A stretch of DNA of 64,000 nucleotides from Amycolatopsis jiangsuensis (GTDB taxonomy: Bacteria > Actinomycetota > Actinomycetes > Mycobacteriales > Pseudonocardiaceae), in assembly GCF_014204865.1 (NCBI RefSeq), contig NZ_JACHMG010000001.1, forward strand, positions 6,226,501 through 6,290,500. Reading direction: 5' to 3'. Numbering within the stretch: position 1 is the first letter of the stretch; the number at the start of each line of letters is the position of its first letter. Positions 8,707-20,694 of the stretch are shown here, in pieces. The notes below the pieces were generated by a model. The model saw only the letters and a list, made by a program, of their open reading frames with translations. It ran no database searches and was not told where the DNA came from. The translations under genes and the position numbers were made by a program.

Positions 8707-10503
8707 ATGAGCACCCCTGTGTTGACCGCGGTGGCCTGGCCCTATGCCAACGGCCCCCGCCATATCGGCCACGTGTCCGGATTCGGCGTCCCGTCCGACG
8801 TCTTCTCCCGCTATCAGCGAATGGCCGGCAACCGGGTGCTCATGGTGTCCGGGACCGACGAACACGGCACCCCGATCACCGTGCAGGCCGACAAGGAGGG
8901 CCTGACCCCGCAGCAGACCGCGGACAAGTACACCCGCCAGATCGACGAGGACCTGCGCGGCCTCGGCCTGTCCTACGACCTGTTCACCCGCACCACCACC
9001 GGCAACCACTCCGCGGTCACCCAGGAGATCTTCCTCGCGCTGCACCGCAACGGCTATGTGGTGCCGAAGACCACCCGGGGCGCGATCAGCCCGTCCACCG
9101 GGCGCACCCTGCCCGACCGCTACATCGAGGGCACCTGCCCGATCTGCGGTTACGACGGCGCGCGCGGCGATCAGTGCGACAACTGCGGCAACCAGCTCGA
9201 CGCCGCGGAGCTGATCAACCCGAAGTCCCGGATCAACGGGGAGACGCCGAAGTTCGTCGAGACCGAGCACTTCTTCCTCGACCTGCCGGCGTTCACCAAG
9301 ACCCTCGGCGACTGGCTGGGCACCAAGACCGAATGGCGCCCGAACGTCCTCAACTTCACCAAGAACCTGATCGACGACATGCGGCCCCGGCCGATCACCC
9401 GTGACCTCGACTGGGGCGTGAAGATCCCGCTCGACGGCTGGCGCGACCAGCCGCTCAAGCGCTTCTACGTGTGGTTCGACGCGGTGATCGGCTACTTCTC
9501 CGCGAGCGTCGAATGGGCCCGCCGCAACGGCACGCCGGACGCCTGGCAGGAGTGGTGGGCCAACGACGCCGCGCGCGCTTACTACTTCATGGGCAAGGAC
9601 AACATCACCTTCCACGCGCAGATCTGGCCCGCGCTGCTGCTCGGCCAGAACGGCGACGGCGACCGCGGCGGCGAGCCGGGCAAGTACGGCAAACTGCACC
9701 TGCCGGACGAGATCGTCTCCAGCGAGTTCCTCACCATGAGCGGCTCGAAGTTCTCCACCTCCCGCGGCACGGTCATCTACGTGCACGACTTCCTCCGTGA
9801 GTTCGGACCGGACGCGCTGCGCTACTTCATCTCGGTGGCCGGCCCGGAAACCCAGGACACCGACTTCACCTGGGACGAGTTCGTCCGGCGGACCAACTTC
9901 GAGCTGGCCAACGAATGGGGCAACCTGGTCAACCGGTCCATTTCGATGGCGCACAAGAACAACGGTGCGGTACCGGCCCCGACCAAGGCCGCACCCGCGG
10001 ACGAGGAGCTGAAGACCCTGTCGCGGCAGGCGTTCGACACCGCGGGCGCGCACCTGGCCCGCTCGCGGTTCAAGCTGGCCGCGGCGGAGGCGATGCGGGT
10101 GGTCACCGCGGCGAACCGGTACCTGTCGGATCAGGAGCCGTGGAAGCTCAAGGACGACCCGGACCGGCGCGACGCGGTGCTGCACACCGCGTTGCAGGTG
10201 GTGAGCGACGCGAACACGCTGCTCACGCCGTTCCTGCCGCATTCGGCGCAGAAGGTGCACGAGGCACTCGGCGGCACCGGGGTGTGGGCGGCGCAGCCGG
10301 AGCTGCAGGAGGTCGAGGACCTGGACGTGCCTGGGCGGATCAATCCGATCCTCACCGGCGACTACGCGGGTGAGCAGGCGAAGTGGGCGTCGTCGCCGGT
10401 CGAGATCGGCCGTCCGTTGGCGAAGCCGACCCCGTTGTTCACGAAGCTGGACCCGAAGTTGGGGGAGACCGGCCCCGACTGGGCCCCGATCGTCACCGAC
10501 TGA
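8707..10503 (+). CDS. metG: Methionyl-tRNA synthetase
   Basis: Charges tRNA-Met with methionine. The 598-residue protein has the class I HIGH motif (residues 19-22), the zinc knuckle starting CPICG with a second CDNCG (about 145-165), and KFSTS (348-352) in place of KMSKS. The C-terminal anticodon-binding helices include [13 protein letters not shown]. No C-terminal EMAP-like tRNA-binding domain is present. It is divergent from the PadR gene with 60 bp between and is followed by a strong hairpin. Confidence 0.97.
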   Translation: MSTPVLTAVAWPYANGPRHIGHVSGFGVPSDVFSRYQRMAGNRVLMVSGTDEHGTPITVQADKEGLTPQQTADKYTRQIDEDLRGLGLSYDLFTRTTTGNHSAVTQEIFLALHRNGYVVPKTTRGAISPSTGRTLPDRYIEGTCPICGYDGARGDQCDNCGNQLDAAELINPKSRINGETPKFVETEHFFLDLPAFTKTLGDWLGTKTEWRPNVLNFTKNLIDDMRPRPITRDLDWGVKIPLDGWRDQPLKRFYVWFDAVIGYFSASVEWARRNGTPDAWQEWWANDAARAYYFMGKDNITFHAQIWPALLLGQNGDGDRGGEPGKYGKLHLPDEIVSSEFLTMSGSKFSTSRGTVIYVHDFLREFGPDALRYFISVAGPETQDTDFTWDEFVRRTNFELANEWGNLVNRSISMAHKNNGAVPAPTKAAPADEELKTLSRQAFDTAGAHLARSRFKLAAAEAMRVVTAANRYLSDQEPWKLKDDPDRRDAVLHTALQVVSDANTLLTPFLPHSAQKVHEALGGTGVWAAQPELQEVEDLDVPGRINPILTGDYAGEQAKWASSPVEIGRPLAKPTPLFTKLDPKLGETGPDWAPIVTD

Positions 10504-10558
10504 ACTACTCGTGAGTGCCTACGCCGGTTCTCACCGTCGTAGGCACTCACGAGTAGTT
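10503..10558. terminator. 21-bp perfect hairpin after metG
   Basis: Left arm 10503-10523 begins on the last base of the metG stop and pairs without mismatch to 10538-10558, with a 14-base loop and TTT after the right arm. An intrinsic terminator before tatD, unusually long and perfect. Its outer segment contains CTCGTGAGTG, also seen in the hairpin at 4685. Confidence 0.9.
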
Positions 10559-10566
10559 TCGGGGGC

Positions 10567-11394
10567 ATGGGCGAAGACAAGCGGGCACTGCCGCCGATCC
10601 CGGACCGTCTGCCGGTGGCGGTGGTCGACGCGCACACCCACCTCGACGCCTGTGGGGCGGTCACCGCGGCCGACGTGACCGCGATGGTCGACCGGGCGGA
10701 GCGGGCCGGCGTGGCGCGCGTGGTCACCGTCGCCGACGATCTGACCGCAGCCCGGTGGGCGGCTGAAGCGTCCACCTGGGACTCTCGGGTGTACGCGGCG
10801 GTGGCGATCCATCCCACGCGTACCAAGGACTTCGGTGAGCCGGAGCGGTCCGAAGTGGAGCGTCTGGCTCGTGGCGAACGGGTCGTGGCGGTCGGCGAGA
10901 CCGGGCTCGACTACTACTGGGACTACTCGCCCCGCGACGCGCAGCAGGAGGCGTTCCGCTGGCACATCGACCTCGCCAAGCGGCTCGGCAAGACGCTGAT
11001 GATCCACGACCGCGAAGCGCACGAGGACGTCCTGCGCATTCTCGACGAGGAAGGCGCGCCGGACACCGTCGTGTTCCACTGCTTCTCCGGTGACGAGCGC
11101 ATCGCCCGCCGGTGCCTCGACCACGGGTACGTGCTGTCCTTCGCCGGCACTGTCACCTTCAAGAACGCCCGCGGTCTGCACGAGGCGGCCCGGATGGCGC
11201 CGCTCGGCCAGTTCCTCGCCGAGACCGACGCGCCGTTCCTCACGCCGCACCCCTACCGCGGCCGGCCGAACGAGCCGTACTGCACCGCCTACACCGTCCG
11301 GCACCTCGCGATGCTGCGGGGCGAGGCCGTGCACGAGGTCGCCGAAGCGGTCCGGACCACGGCCGAGCGGGTGTACGGCCTGCCGGGAGCGTGA
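10567..11394 (+). CDS. tatD: TatD-family metal-dependent hydrolase/DNase
   Basis: 275-residue TIM-barrel hydrolase of the amidohydrolase superfamily. Metal ligands are visible: DAHTHLD (about 22-28), GETGLDYYW (about 112-120), MIHDREAH (about 144-151), FHCFSGD (about 170-176) and ETDAPFLTPHPYRGRPNEP (about 220-238). Members act as 3'-5' exonucleases or DNA-quality-control nucleases. The start ATG is preceded by GGGGGC. Lies between metG and rpfB, as Rv1008 does. Confidence 0.93.
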   Translation: MGEDKRALPPIPDRLPVAVVDAHTHLDACGAVTAADVTAMVDRAERAGVARVVTVADDLTAARWAAEASTWDSRVYAAVAIHPTRTKDFGEPERSEVERLARGERVVAVGETGLDYYWDYSPRDAQQEAFRWHIDLAKRLGKTLMIHDREAHEDVLRILDEEGAPDTVVFHCFSGDERIARRCLDHGYVLSFAGTVTFKNARGLHEAARMAPLGQFLAETDAPFLTPHPYRGRPNEPYCTAYTVRHLAMLRGEAVHEVAEAVRTTAERVYGLPGA

Positions 11395-11399
11395 ACTCT

Positions 11400-11470
11400 T
11401 TGTGTCACTTCGGGGTGCGCGGATTGCGACGTTCGGGTTTGCCCGTTCGTCCATCGGACGAGTGACACAA
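11400..11470. promoter_or_regulatory. Inverted repeat and GTCAC half-sites upstream of rpfB
   Basis: TTGTGTCACT at 11400-11409 is exactly inverted as AGTGACACAA at 11461-11470, 51 bp apart, and the second arm continues into GTGAC-ACAA-GTCAC. It lies just upstream of the likely rpfB promoter, so a regulator dimer pair or a terminator for tatD are both possible. rpfB in mycobacteria is known to be controlled by MtrA; whether these are MtrA sites cannot be decided here. Confidence 0.4.
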
Positions 11471-11492
11471 GTCACGACACTCCGGGGGGTGT

Positions 11493-11521
11493 TTGCGCAA
11501 CCCGCCCGTCTGACGTTACTG
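11493..11521 (+). promoter_or_regulatory. Candidate rpfB promoter
   Basis: TTGCGC (11493-11498) and TTACTG (11516-11521) with a 17-bp spacer give a housekeeping-type promoter. A start near 11528 would leave a leader of about 216 nt before the rpfB GTG. Confidence 0.4.
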
Positions 11522-11527
11522 TCCCGT

Positions 11528-13204
<1,677 letters not shown>

Positions 13205-13239
13205 GCATCCTCGTTCGCGGCACTCGGTAGGCTCATCCG

Positions 13240-14082
13240 GTGGTGGAACTGCTGGGACCTGCGGAGATCCGTGGGCTGGCCGACGAGCTCGACGTCCGGC
13301 CGACGAAAAAGCTCGGCCAGAACTTCGTGCACGACCCCAACACGGTTCGCCGCATCGTCGACCTCGCCGGAGTCGGCCCCGGGGATGTGGTGCTGGAAGT
13401 CGGCCCCGGTCTCGGGTCGCTGACGTTGGGGCTGCTCGACGCCGGCACGCGGGTCGTCGCGGTGGAGATCGATTCGGTGCTGGCCGCTCGTCTGCCGCGC
13501 ACAGCCGCGGAGCGAGCACCGGAAGACGTGGAGCGGCTTTCCGTCGTCGAGGCTGACGCCCTGCGCGTGCTGGCCGCGGACCTGCCCGCGGAGCCGGTGT
13601 CCCTGGTGGCCAACCTGCCCTACAACGTCGCGGTGCCGGTGGTGCTGCACCTGCTCGCCGAGCTGCCCTCGGTGCGGCGGGGGCTGGTGATGGTCCAGAC
13701 CGAGGTGGCCGACCGGATGGCGGCCGGCCCCGGCAGCCGCACCTACGGCGTTCCGAGCGTCAAACTCGCGTGGTACGGACCGGCCCGCAAGGTGGCCGCG
13801 GTGCCGCGCGCCGTGTTCTGGCCGGTGCCGAACGTGGATTCCGCGCTGGTGTCGTTCGAACGCACCCAACCGGTCACCGGCGTCGATCGGCGCTGCCTGT
13901 TCGAGGTCGTCGACGCCGCGTTCTCCCAGCGACGCAAGACACTCCGTGCGGCGCTGGCCGGCTGGGCGGGTTCCGCCGACCGAGCCGGCGAGCTGCTGAC
14001 CACGGCCGGGATCGACCCCCGCAGCCGGGGAGAACAACTCGACGTGCACGCCTTCGCGCGGATCGCGGCTGCCGCGTCCTGA
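13240..14082 (+). CDS. rsmA: 16S rRNA (adenine(1518)/(1519)-N6)-dimethyltransferase
   Basis: Dimethylates two adjacent adenines in 16S rRNA helix 45 during 30S assembly (KsgA). The 280-residue protein has [12 protein letters not shown] (about 24-35), the SAM motif [12 protein letters not shown] (about 50-61), the catalytic NLPYN (about 128-132) and [12 protein letters not shown] (about 192-203). Tandem GTG codons at 13240 and 13243 both could start it. Lies 35 bp after rpfB, the same order as M. tuberculosis. Confidence 0.95.
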   Translation: MVELLGPAEIRGLADELDVRPTKKLGQNFVHDPNTVRRIVDLAGVGPGDVVLEVGPGLGSLTLGLLDAGTRVVAVEIDSVLAARLPRTAAERAPEDVERLSVVEADALRVLAADLPAEPVSLVANLPYNVAVPVVLHLLAELPSVRRGLVMVQTEVADRMAAGPGSRTYGVPSVKLAWYGPARKVAAVPRAVFWPVPNVDSALVSFERTQPVTGVDRRCLFEVVDAAFSQRRKTLRAALAGWAGSADRAGELLTTAGIDPRSRGEQLDVHAFARIAAAAS

Positions 14083-14565
14083 CCGCGCGCTCTCGCCGGA
14101 CGGCGGTGCTCCGGCCAGGCTGCTGACTGCGTGCTCCCGCGGCGGCCAGGCTTCGGGTCTTCGAAGTGCACTCACTGGTACGGGCTGCTGGAGATGGTGA
14201 CCGAACTCATCGGCGTCCGGGCCGGGAACGTGCCGGTGCTGTCGCGGTTGTTCGGCGAGAGGAACCCGGATTGACTCGGCTTTGTGAACCATCCCGACCC
14301 GCCGTGGTGCTACCCGACTGCCGCGCGAGTGGTCGTGCCGGCTTTCGCAATCGTCGCGGCGCTCGACGGGATACGTAACAAAGCCAAGGCGAAAAGCAAT
14401 TCCCGAACGTCCACAGGGGATTCTCGGCGACGTCGGCCGGGCCCGTGGCGGCCGTGGCCGCAGTGCGGGCGATTCCTTCGGTGGCGGAACTACCGGCTCC
14501 CGCGATCCAGGACCCGGTGTTCCATTGTCCGGACGCGACCAGTCGTGTGATCTGCACCAACGCGC
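14083..14565. other. Intergenic stretch between rsmA and the SAM-riboswitch promoter
   Basis: About 480 bp with no convincing gene. A short segment near 14190-14273 reads ELIGVRAGNVPVLSRLFGERNPD before a stop and looks protein-like, perhaps a remnant, but I do not recognise it. A less GC-rich patch around 14370-14410 could hold regulatory sites. Nothing else stands out. Confidence 0.4.
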
Positions 14566-14595
14566 TTGCGTTCAGCCAGTGGGATCGGCTTTACT
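14566..14595 (+). promoter_or_regulatory. Candidate promoter of the SAM-riboswitch transcript
   Basis: TTGCGT (14566-14571) and TTTACT (14590-14595) with an 18-bp spacer. A transcription start near 14602 would fall immediately before riboswitch helix P1 at 14605, which supports the call. Confidence 0.5.
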
Positions 14596-14604
14596 CGGTG
14601 GTGT

Positions 14605-14689
14605 CCATCCCGAGCGACTGAGAGACCTGGCTCGCCGAAGTCGCAGCAACCACCCGCAAGGGGGCAGGTGCTACCGCCAGGACCGATGG
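14605..14689 (+). promoter_or_regulatory. SAM riboswitch (SAM-I/IV superfamily)
   Basis: P1 is CCATC (14605-14609) with GATGG (14685-14689). P2 is GCGACT (14614-14619) with AGTCGC (14639-14644), its loop holding CCTGG (14626-14630). The conserved AGCAACC core follows, then P3 and GGTGCTA (14668-14674). CCAGG at 14677-14681 complements the P2 loop, giving the pseudoknot typical of SAM-I/IV aptamers. As in SAM-IV, there is little room for an internal P4 helix. It senses S-adenosylmethionine and sits ahead of a methionine-transporter-type ATPase gene, the expected context. Confidence 0.78.
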
Positions 14690-14701
14690 AGGCTGTTTCC
14701 G

Positions 14702-14803
14702 ATGAAGAGGGTCACCCACCCGCTCCTGCTGACCCGGCGCCGAGTAGTCGACGAAGGTCGCCGCACGGTATGTGCGTGTCGACGCTCCATGGCCATCGCC
14801 TGA
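14702..14803 (+). CDS. Cys-containing regulatory leader peptide
   Basis: 33-codon ORF with GGAGG nine bases before its ATG, located between the SAM riboswitch and a downstream hairpin. It contains LLTRRRVVD followed by VCACRR. Small leader peptides with the pattern LLTRRxHVDLxRVxSAxC are a known family upstream of sulfur-metabolism genes in actinobacteria, thought to sense cysteine supply by ribosome stalling. The match is by motif and context; expression is not shown. The usual H-VDL is here VVDE, so this is a diverged member. Confidence 0.65.
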   Translation: MKRVTHPLLLTRRRVVDEGRRTVCACRRSMAIA

Positions 14804-14826
14804 TCCGCTTTCCCGCGAGTTCTTGC

Positions 14827-14845
14827 ACCGTCCTTTTCGGACGGT
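14827..14845 (+). terminator. Attenuator hairpin after leader peptide
   Basis: ACCGTCC (14827-14833) pairs with GGACGGT (14839-14845) around a 5-base loop, 23 nt after the leader-peptide stop and 59 nt before metN. There is no long U-tract. Position suggests an expression platform for the riboswitch or leader peptide. Confidence 0.5.
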
Positions 14846-14904
14846 AATTCGATGACGCCCGGCGCGCCCGGAAACGGTGCGGCGCCCTTGCTTGGAGCTC
14901 ATTC

Positions 14905-15918
14905 GTGATCACTGTCGAAAACGTGTCCAAATCCTTTCCCTTCAACGGAAACCGAGTCGCCGCACTGCGTGACGTGAGTGTCGACGTGCAGGCCGGTTCA
15001 CTCTTCGGCGTGGTGGGTCCGGCCGACTCCGGCAAGTCCACGCTCGCCCGGTGCATCGCCCTGCAGGAGCGTCCCGACCGCGGCGTGGTGCGGCTCGACG
15101 GTCTCAACACCGGCACCCTCGACGGGCGTCGGCTGCGGGAGATCCGCCGCCGCCTCGGTGTCGTCGGCACCAAGCCGGAGCTGCTGGCCGAGCGCACGGT
15201 CGGCGGCAACATCGCCAGCCCGCTGGAGCAGCTCGGTGTGGACGGCCCGCAGCGCCGCAGCCGGGTCGGCTCGCTGCTCGACCTCGTCGGCCTCACCGCC
15301 CGTGCCGGGCAGAAGCCGGACGAGCTGACCGACGGTCAGCGCCGCCGGGTCGCGGTGGCGCGTGCGCTGGCCGCGGGGCCGGCCGTGCTCGTCGCGGACG
15401 ACCCGACCGCCGGCATCGCCGCCGAGGACGCCGGCGCCGTGCTCGCCGTGCTGGACCGGGCGCGCGCCGAACTGGGCGTCACGGTGGTCGTGACCACCCA
15501 GGACTCGGGTGTGGTCCGCCGCGTCTGCGACGACGTCGCGGTTCTCGACAACGGCGTGGTGGTGGAGCACGGCACGTTGCTCGACCTGATCTCGTCGCCG
15601 GAGAGCTGGACCGCACAGGCGGTGCTGCCCTCGGTCGAGACCAGCCGCGCCCACGCGGCGAAGTTCGACCGCTCGGCCGACGTCGTGCTGATCGGCTTCG
15701 CCTCGGTCGGCGCGCTGCTCCCGGAGGCCGCCACGCGCTTCGACGTCCAGTTGTCCACCATCGGCGGCGGCCTGACCCGGATCGGGGACACCCCGATCGC
15801 CCGCTTCCGGGTTGGCGTCCGGGGCGATCGCGCCGACGCCGCGCTGGCCTGGATCGCCGACCGCGGTGCGCACGTGTCGCAGCCCGCCCGCGGGCCGCAG
15901 AGCGTCGTCGCCGCCTGA
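14905..15918 (+). CDS. MetN-like ABC ATPase with NIL domain, degenerate catalytic motifs
   Basis: 337 residues from GTG 14905 with GGAG upstream. Residues 1-240 align with MetN of the methionine importer, and about 255-325 form a NIL domain (IGFASVGALLPEAATRFDVQ), the methionine-sensing regulatory domain of MetN. Walker A is present (GPADSGKST, 38-46). The Q-loop Gln is Thr89, the signature LSGGQ is LTDGQ (141-145), the Walker B catalytic Glu is Asp166 and the H-loop His is Gln199. No metI permease or metQ lipoprotein gene follows; ispE comes next. It may bind nucleotide and methionine without powering transport. Controlled by the SAM riboswitch and leader peptide upstream. Confidence 0.75.
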   Translation: MITVENVSKSFPFNGNRVAALRDVSVDVQAGSLFGVVGPADSGKSTLARCIALQERPDRGVVRLDGLNTGTLDGRRLREIRRRLGVVGTKPELLAERTVGGNIASPLEQLGVDGPQRRSRVGSLLDLVGLTARAGQKPDELTDGQRRRVAVARALAAGPAVLVADDPTAGIAAEDAGAVLAVLDRARAELGVTVVVTTQDSGVVRRVCDDVAVLDNGVVVEHGTLLDLISSPESWTAQAVLPSVETSRAHAAKFDRSADVVLIGFASVGALLPEAATRFDVQLSTIGGGLTRIGDTPIARFRVGVRGDRADAALAWIADRGAHVSQPARGPQSVVAA

Positions 15919-16125
15919 GCAGCTTCCTGTTCCCCCTTTCCGGCCCGGGTTCCGCAGACGGCACCCGGGCCGGTTCACGTTCGCCGCGGGCCGAAGGTCT
16001 CCGGACGCGCCACCCGGCGATGCGGACACTGCGTCCGAACTTCTGGGTCGCGTGTCCCAGTACGGATCCGCGCCGCGTTTTCTCCTGGTGGGGAAGCCGC
16101 AGGCGAAGCCACGTAAACTGGACGG

Positions 16126-17094
16126 GTGCTCGCCGTCGTTCCGCCACCAGTCACCGTCCGGGTTCCGGCCAAGGTCAACCTGCACCTGGCTGTCGGAGAC
16201 CTGCGCGCGGACGGGTTCCACGAGCTGGTCACGGTGTTCCAGGCGCTTTCGCTGACCGACGAGGTCACCGTCGCGGCCAGTGAGGAGCCGGCGATCGAGG
16301 TCTACGGCGAGGGGGAGCGCACGGTACCCACCGATGACACCAACCTCGCCCGGCGGGCCGCGTGCGAGCTGGCCGCCTACGTCGGACGGCCGGACGCCGA
16401 GGATCCGAAGGTGCGGATCGTGCTGCGCAAAGGCATTCCGGTCGCCGGTGGCATGGCGGGCGGCAGCGCGGACGCGGCCGCGGCGCTCGTCGGGCTCGCC
16501 TCGTTGTGGAAGCTCGACGTGACCCGCGACGAGCTGGCCGCGATCGCCGGGCGGCTCGGCAGTGACGTGCCTTTCGCGCTCTACGGCGGAACCGCGTTGG
16601 GCACCGGGCGTGGTGAGCAGCTGGTTCCGGTGCTGGCGCGGCACACCTTCCACTGGGTGCTCGCCTTCGACGAAGAGGGCCTGTCCACCCCGAAGGTGTT
16701 CGGTGAGCTCGACCGGCTGCGCGCCGACGGCAAGCCGCCGCGGATCGGTTCGCACACGCCGGTCGTCGAGGCGCTGGCCTCCGGTGATCCACGACAGCTT
16801 GCTCTGTTGCTCGGCAACGACCTTCAGGCCGCGGCGGTGTCCCTGCGCCCGGGGCTGCGCCGCACGCTGCGGGCCGGGGTGAACGCGGGTGCGCTCGCCG
16901 GGTGCGTGTCCGGTTCCGGGCCCACCTGCGCGTTCCTCTGTGCTGACGCGGAAACCGCGGTCGACGTGGCGGCCGAGCTGTCCGGTGCCGGGGTGTGCCG
17001 CACGGTCCGGGTCGCGCACGGCCCGGTGCCCGGCGCCCGCGTGGCCGGCGGAGACGACTCACCGCGGGGCGCACCGCCCCGTGTGCACGCCTGA
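16126..17094 (+). CDS. ispE: 4-diphosphocytidyl-2-C-methyl-D-erythritol kinase
   Basis: ATP-dependent kinase of the MEP isoprenoid pathway, feeding polyprenyl lipid carriers and quinones. The 322-residue GHMP kinase has [22 protein letters not shown] (about 10-31) with the catalytic Lys/His region, [17 protein letters not shown] (about 105-121) as the phosphate loop, [18 protein letters not shown] and [12 protein letters not shown]. The GTG start at 16126 agrees with the family. Rv1011 occupies the same place. Confidence 0.95.
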   Translation: MLAVVPPPVTVRVPAKVNLHLAVGDLRADGFHELVTVFQALSLTDEVTVAASEEPAIEVYGEGERTVPTDDTNLARRAACELAAYVGRPDAEDPKVRIVLRKGIPVAGGMAGGSADAAAALVGLASLWKLDVTRDELAAIAGRLGSDVPFALYGGTALGTGRGEQLVPVLARHTFHWVLAFDEEGLSTPKVFGELDRLRADGKPPRIGSHTPVVEALASGDPRQLALLLGNDLQAAAVSLRPGLRRTLRAGVNAGALAGCVSGSGPTCAFLCADAETAVDVAAELSGAGVCRTVRVAHGPVPGARVAGGDDSPRGAPPRVHA

Positions 17095-17134
17095 ACAACC
17101 AACCCTGCACTGTGGAAAGGATCGGCTGAAGCGG

Positions 17135-18901
<1,767 letters not shown>

Positions 18902-18956
18902 CCGCGGTGCCTGCCACCGAAGACGGCGTTGGCGGCCAGACAGTAATCTTGCGCGC

Positions 18957-20648
18957 ATGAGTCGGTTCGTGGACACGCTCGTCGGTACGGCGGCGGGGCG
19001 GGGTCAGCAGCGCGGCATGGTCACCGGTGAGCCGAAGGAGCCGGTGCGCCGGACCTGGGCGCAGGTGCACGAGCAGGCCCGCGTGCTCGCGGGTGGCCTG
19101 GTTTCCGGCGGTCTCGAACCGGGCAGCGCGGTCGCGGTGCTGGCCGCGGCACCGGCGCTGATCGCGCCGACCGTGCAGGCGGTGTGGCTGACCGGCGGCA
19201 GCGTGACCATGCTGCACCAGCCGACGCCACGGACCGACCTCGCCGAATGGGCCGAGGACACCGTCAAGGTGCTCGGCATGATCGGAGCCGAGCTGGTGCT
19301 GCTCGGCGAACCGTTCGACCAGCTCGCCCCGGTGCTCGAGGGCAAGGGCATCCGGCACCGGCTGATCACCGAGCTGGCCGAGGCGGAACCGCTCGGCCAG
19401 ATCGTGGCCACGAGCGAGGACGAGACCGCGCTGCTGCAGCTCACCAGCGGTTCCACCGCCGAGCCGAAGGCGGTGCGGATCACCTACGGCAACCTCTACA
19501 CCAACGTCAAGGCGATGGTCGAGCGCGCGGAGTTCGACTTCGACCGCGACGTGATGGTGTCCTGGCTGCCGACCTTCCACGACATGGGCATGGTGGGCTT
19601 CCTGACCGTGCCGATGACCTTCGGCGTCGAGCTGGTCAAGATCACCCCGGTCGAGTTCCTGTCCGGCCCGCTGATCTGGCCGGAGCTGATCACCAAATAC
19701 GGCGGCACCACCACGGCCGCGCCGAACTTCGCCTACGCCATCGTCGGCCGTCGCCTGGCGCGGGTCGAGGAGGACGACGCCTACGACCTGTCCACGCTGC
19801 GCATCGCGTTGAACGGCGCCGAGCCGATCGACGAGACGGCGGTGCAGGCCTTCGTCGACGCGGGGCAGCGGTTCAAGATGCCGGCCGAATGCGTGTTCCC
19901 CGCCTACGGCATGGCGGAGGCGACCCTGGCGGTTTCGTTCGCGCCGCTGTTCACCGGACTCACGCTCGACGTGGTGGAGGCCGACGCGCTGGAGGCGGAC
20001 AACCGTGCCGTGCCGGTGCCCGAAGGCGATCCCCGCCGCGGCACCGAGGACGTGCGGTCGTTCGCGGTGCTGGGCCGTCCGCTGGACGGGCTGGTCGCGG
20101 ATGTCGTCGACGAGAAGGGCACCGTGCTCGGCGAACGCGAGGTCGGCGAGATCCGGTTGCGCGGCGAGGCGGTGACCCCGGGTTACCTGACCGTGGACGG
20201 GCCGCTGGCCACCAAGGACGCCGAGGGCTGGATGCGGACCGGCGACCTCGGTTACCTCGTGGACGGCGGCCAGATCGTGATCTGCGGCCGGCGCAAGGAC
20301 GTCATCATCATGGCAGGCCGGAACCTGTACCCGACCGACATCGAGCGGGCGGCGACCTCGGTGGACGGCGTGCGTGCGGGCAACGCGGTGGCGGTGCGGC
20401 TCGACGCGGGCAGCCGGCGTGAGCGCTTCGCCGTCGTCGTCGAGTCCAAGCTGGCCGGCGAGGCCGAGGCCGAACGCCGGCTGGCCAAGGAGGTCGCGGC
20501 ACGGGTGCGGGCCGCGGTGGACATGCGCCCCTACTCGGTCGTGGTGCTGCCCGCGGGCGGCCTGCCGAAGACGCCGTCCGGCAAGGTCCGCCGGGCCGCC
20601 ACCGCCGCCCAGTACGCCGAACGCATCGCGAACAACGCCGGCTCCTGA
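18957..20648 (+). CDS. Fatty acyl-AMP/acyl-CoA ligase
   Basis: 563-residue adenylate-forming enzyme that activates a fatty acid with ATP. The core motifs are LQLTSGSTAEPKAV (about 160-173), the adenylate-binding YGMAEAT (about 317-323), the hinge TGDLGY and the C-terminal PKTPSGKVRR with the catalytic lysine. It matches the position of Rv1013 (pks16), which is a stand-alone FadD-like ligase despite its name. Whether the acyl-AMP goes to CoA or to a carrier protein cannot be settled by eye. Confidence 0.88.
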   Translation: MSRFVDTLVGTAAGRGQQRGMVTGEPKEPVRRTWAQVHEQARVLAGGLVSGGLEPGSAVAVLAAAPALIAPTVQAVWLTGGSVTMLHQPTPRTDLAEWAEDTVKVLGMIGAELVLLGEPFDQLAPVLEGKGIRHRLITELAEAEPLGQIVATSEDETALLQLTSGSTAEPKAVRITYGNLYTNVKAMVERAEFDFDRDVMVSWLPTFHDMGMVGFLTVPMTFGVELVKITPVEFLSGPLIWPELITKYGGTTTAAPNFAYAIVGRRLARVEEDDAYDLSTLRIALNGAEPIDETAVQAFVDAGQRFKMPAECVFPAYGMAEATLAVSFAPLFTGLTLDVVEADALEADNRAVPVPEGDPRRGTEDVRSFAVLGRPLDGLVADVVDEKGTVLGEREVGEIRLRGEAVTPGYLTVDGPLATKDAEGWMRTGDLGYLVDGGQIVICGRRKDVIIMAGRNLYPTDIERAATSVDGVRAGNAVAVRLDAGSRRERFAVVVESKLAGEAEAERRLAKEVAARVRAAVDMRPYSVVVLPAGGLPKTPSGKVRRAATAAQYAERIANNAGS

Positions 20649-20652
20649 GCCA

Positions 20653-20688
20653 CCGTGAAGGCCTCCTTCGGGGAGAAGGCCTTCACGG
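20653..20688. terminator. Hairpin between acyl ligase and DivIVA-domain gene
   Basis: CCGTGAAGGCCT (20653-20664) is exactly complementary to 20677-20688 across a 12-base interior. It lies between two convergent stop codons and probably ends transcription on both strands. The GTGAAGGCC type of palindrome looks like a dispersed intergenic element. Confidence 0.75.
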
Positions 20689-20694
20689 ACTCGG

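Noticed and set aside
7201..10260. 1019-codon minus-strand frame across metG and the PadR/ABC region
   Set aside because: Only the part from 8646 downward is PadR; the rest is antisense to metG or out-of-frame ATPase sequence.
14193..14273. Short frame MVTELIGVRAGNVPVLSRLF before a stop
   Set aside because: No ribosome-binding site, no family recognised; kept only as a possible remnant in the intergenic note.
14905..15918. Calling the MetN-like gene a pseudogene
   Set aside because: The frame is full length, start and ribosome site are good, and the NIL domain and Walker A are intact, so functional change is more likely than decay.
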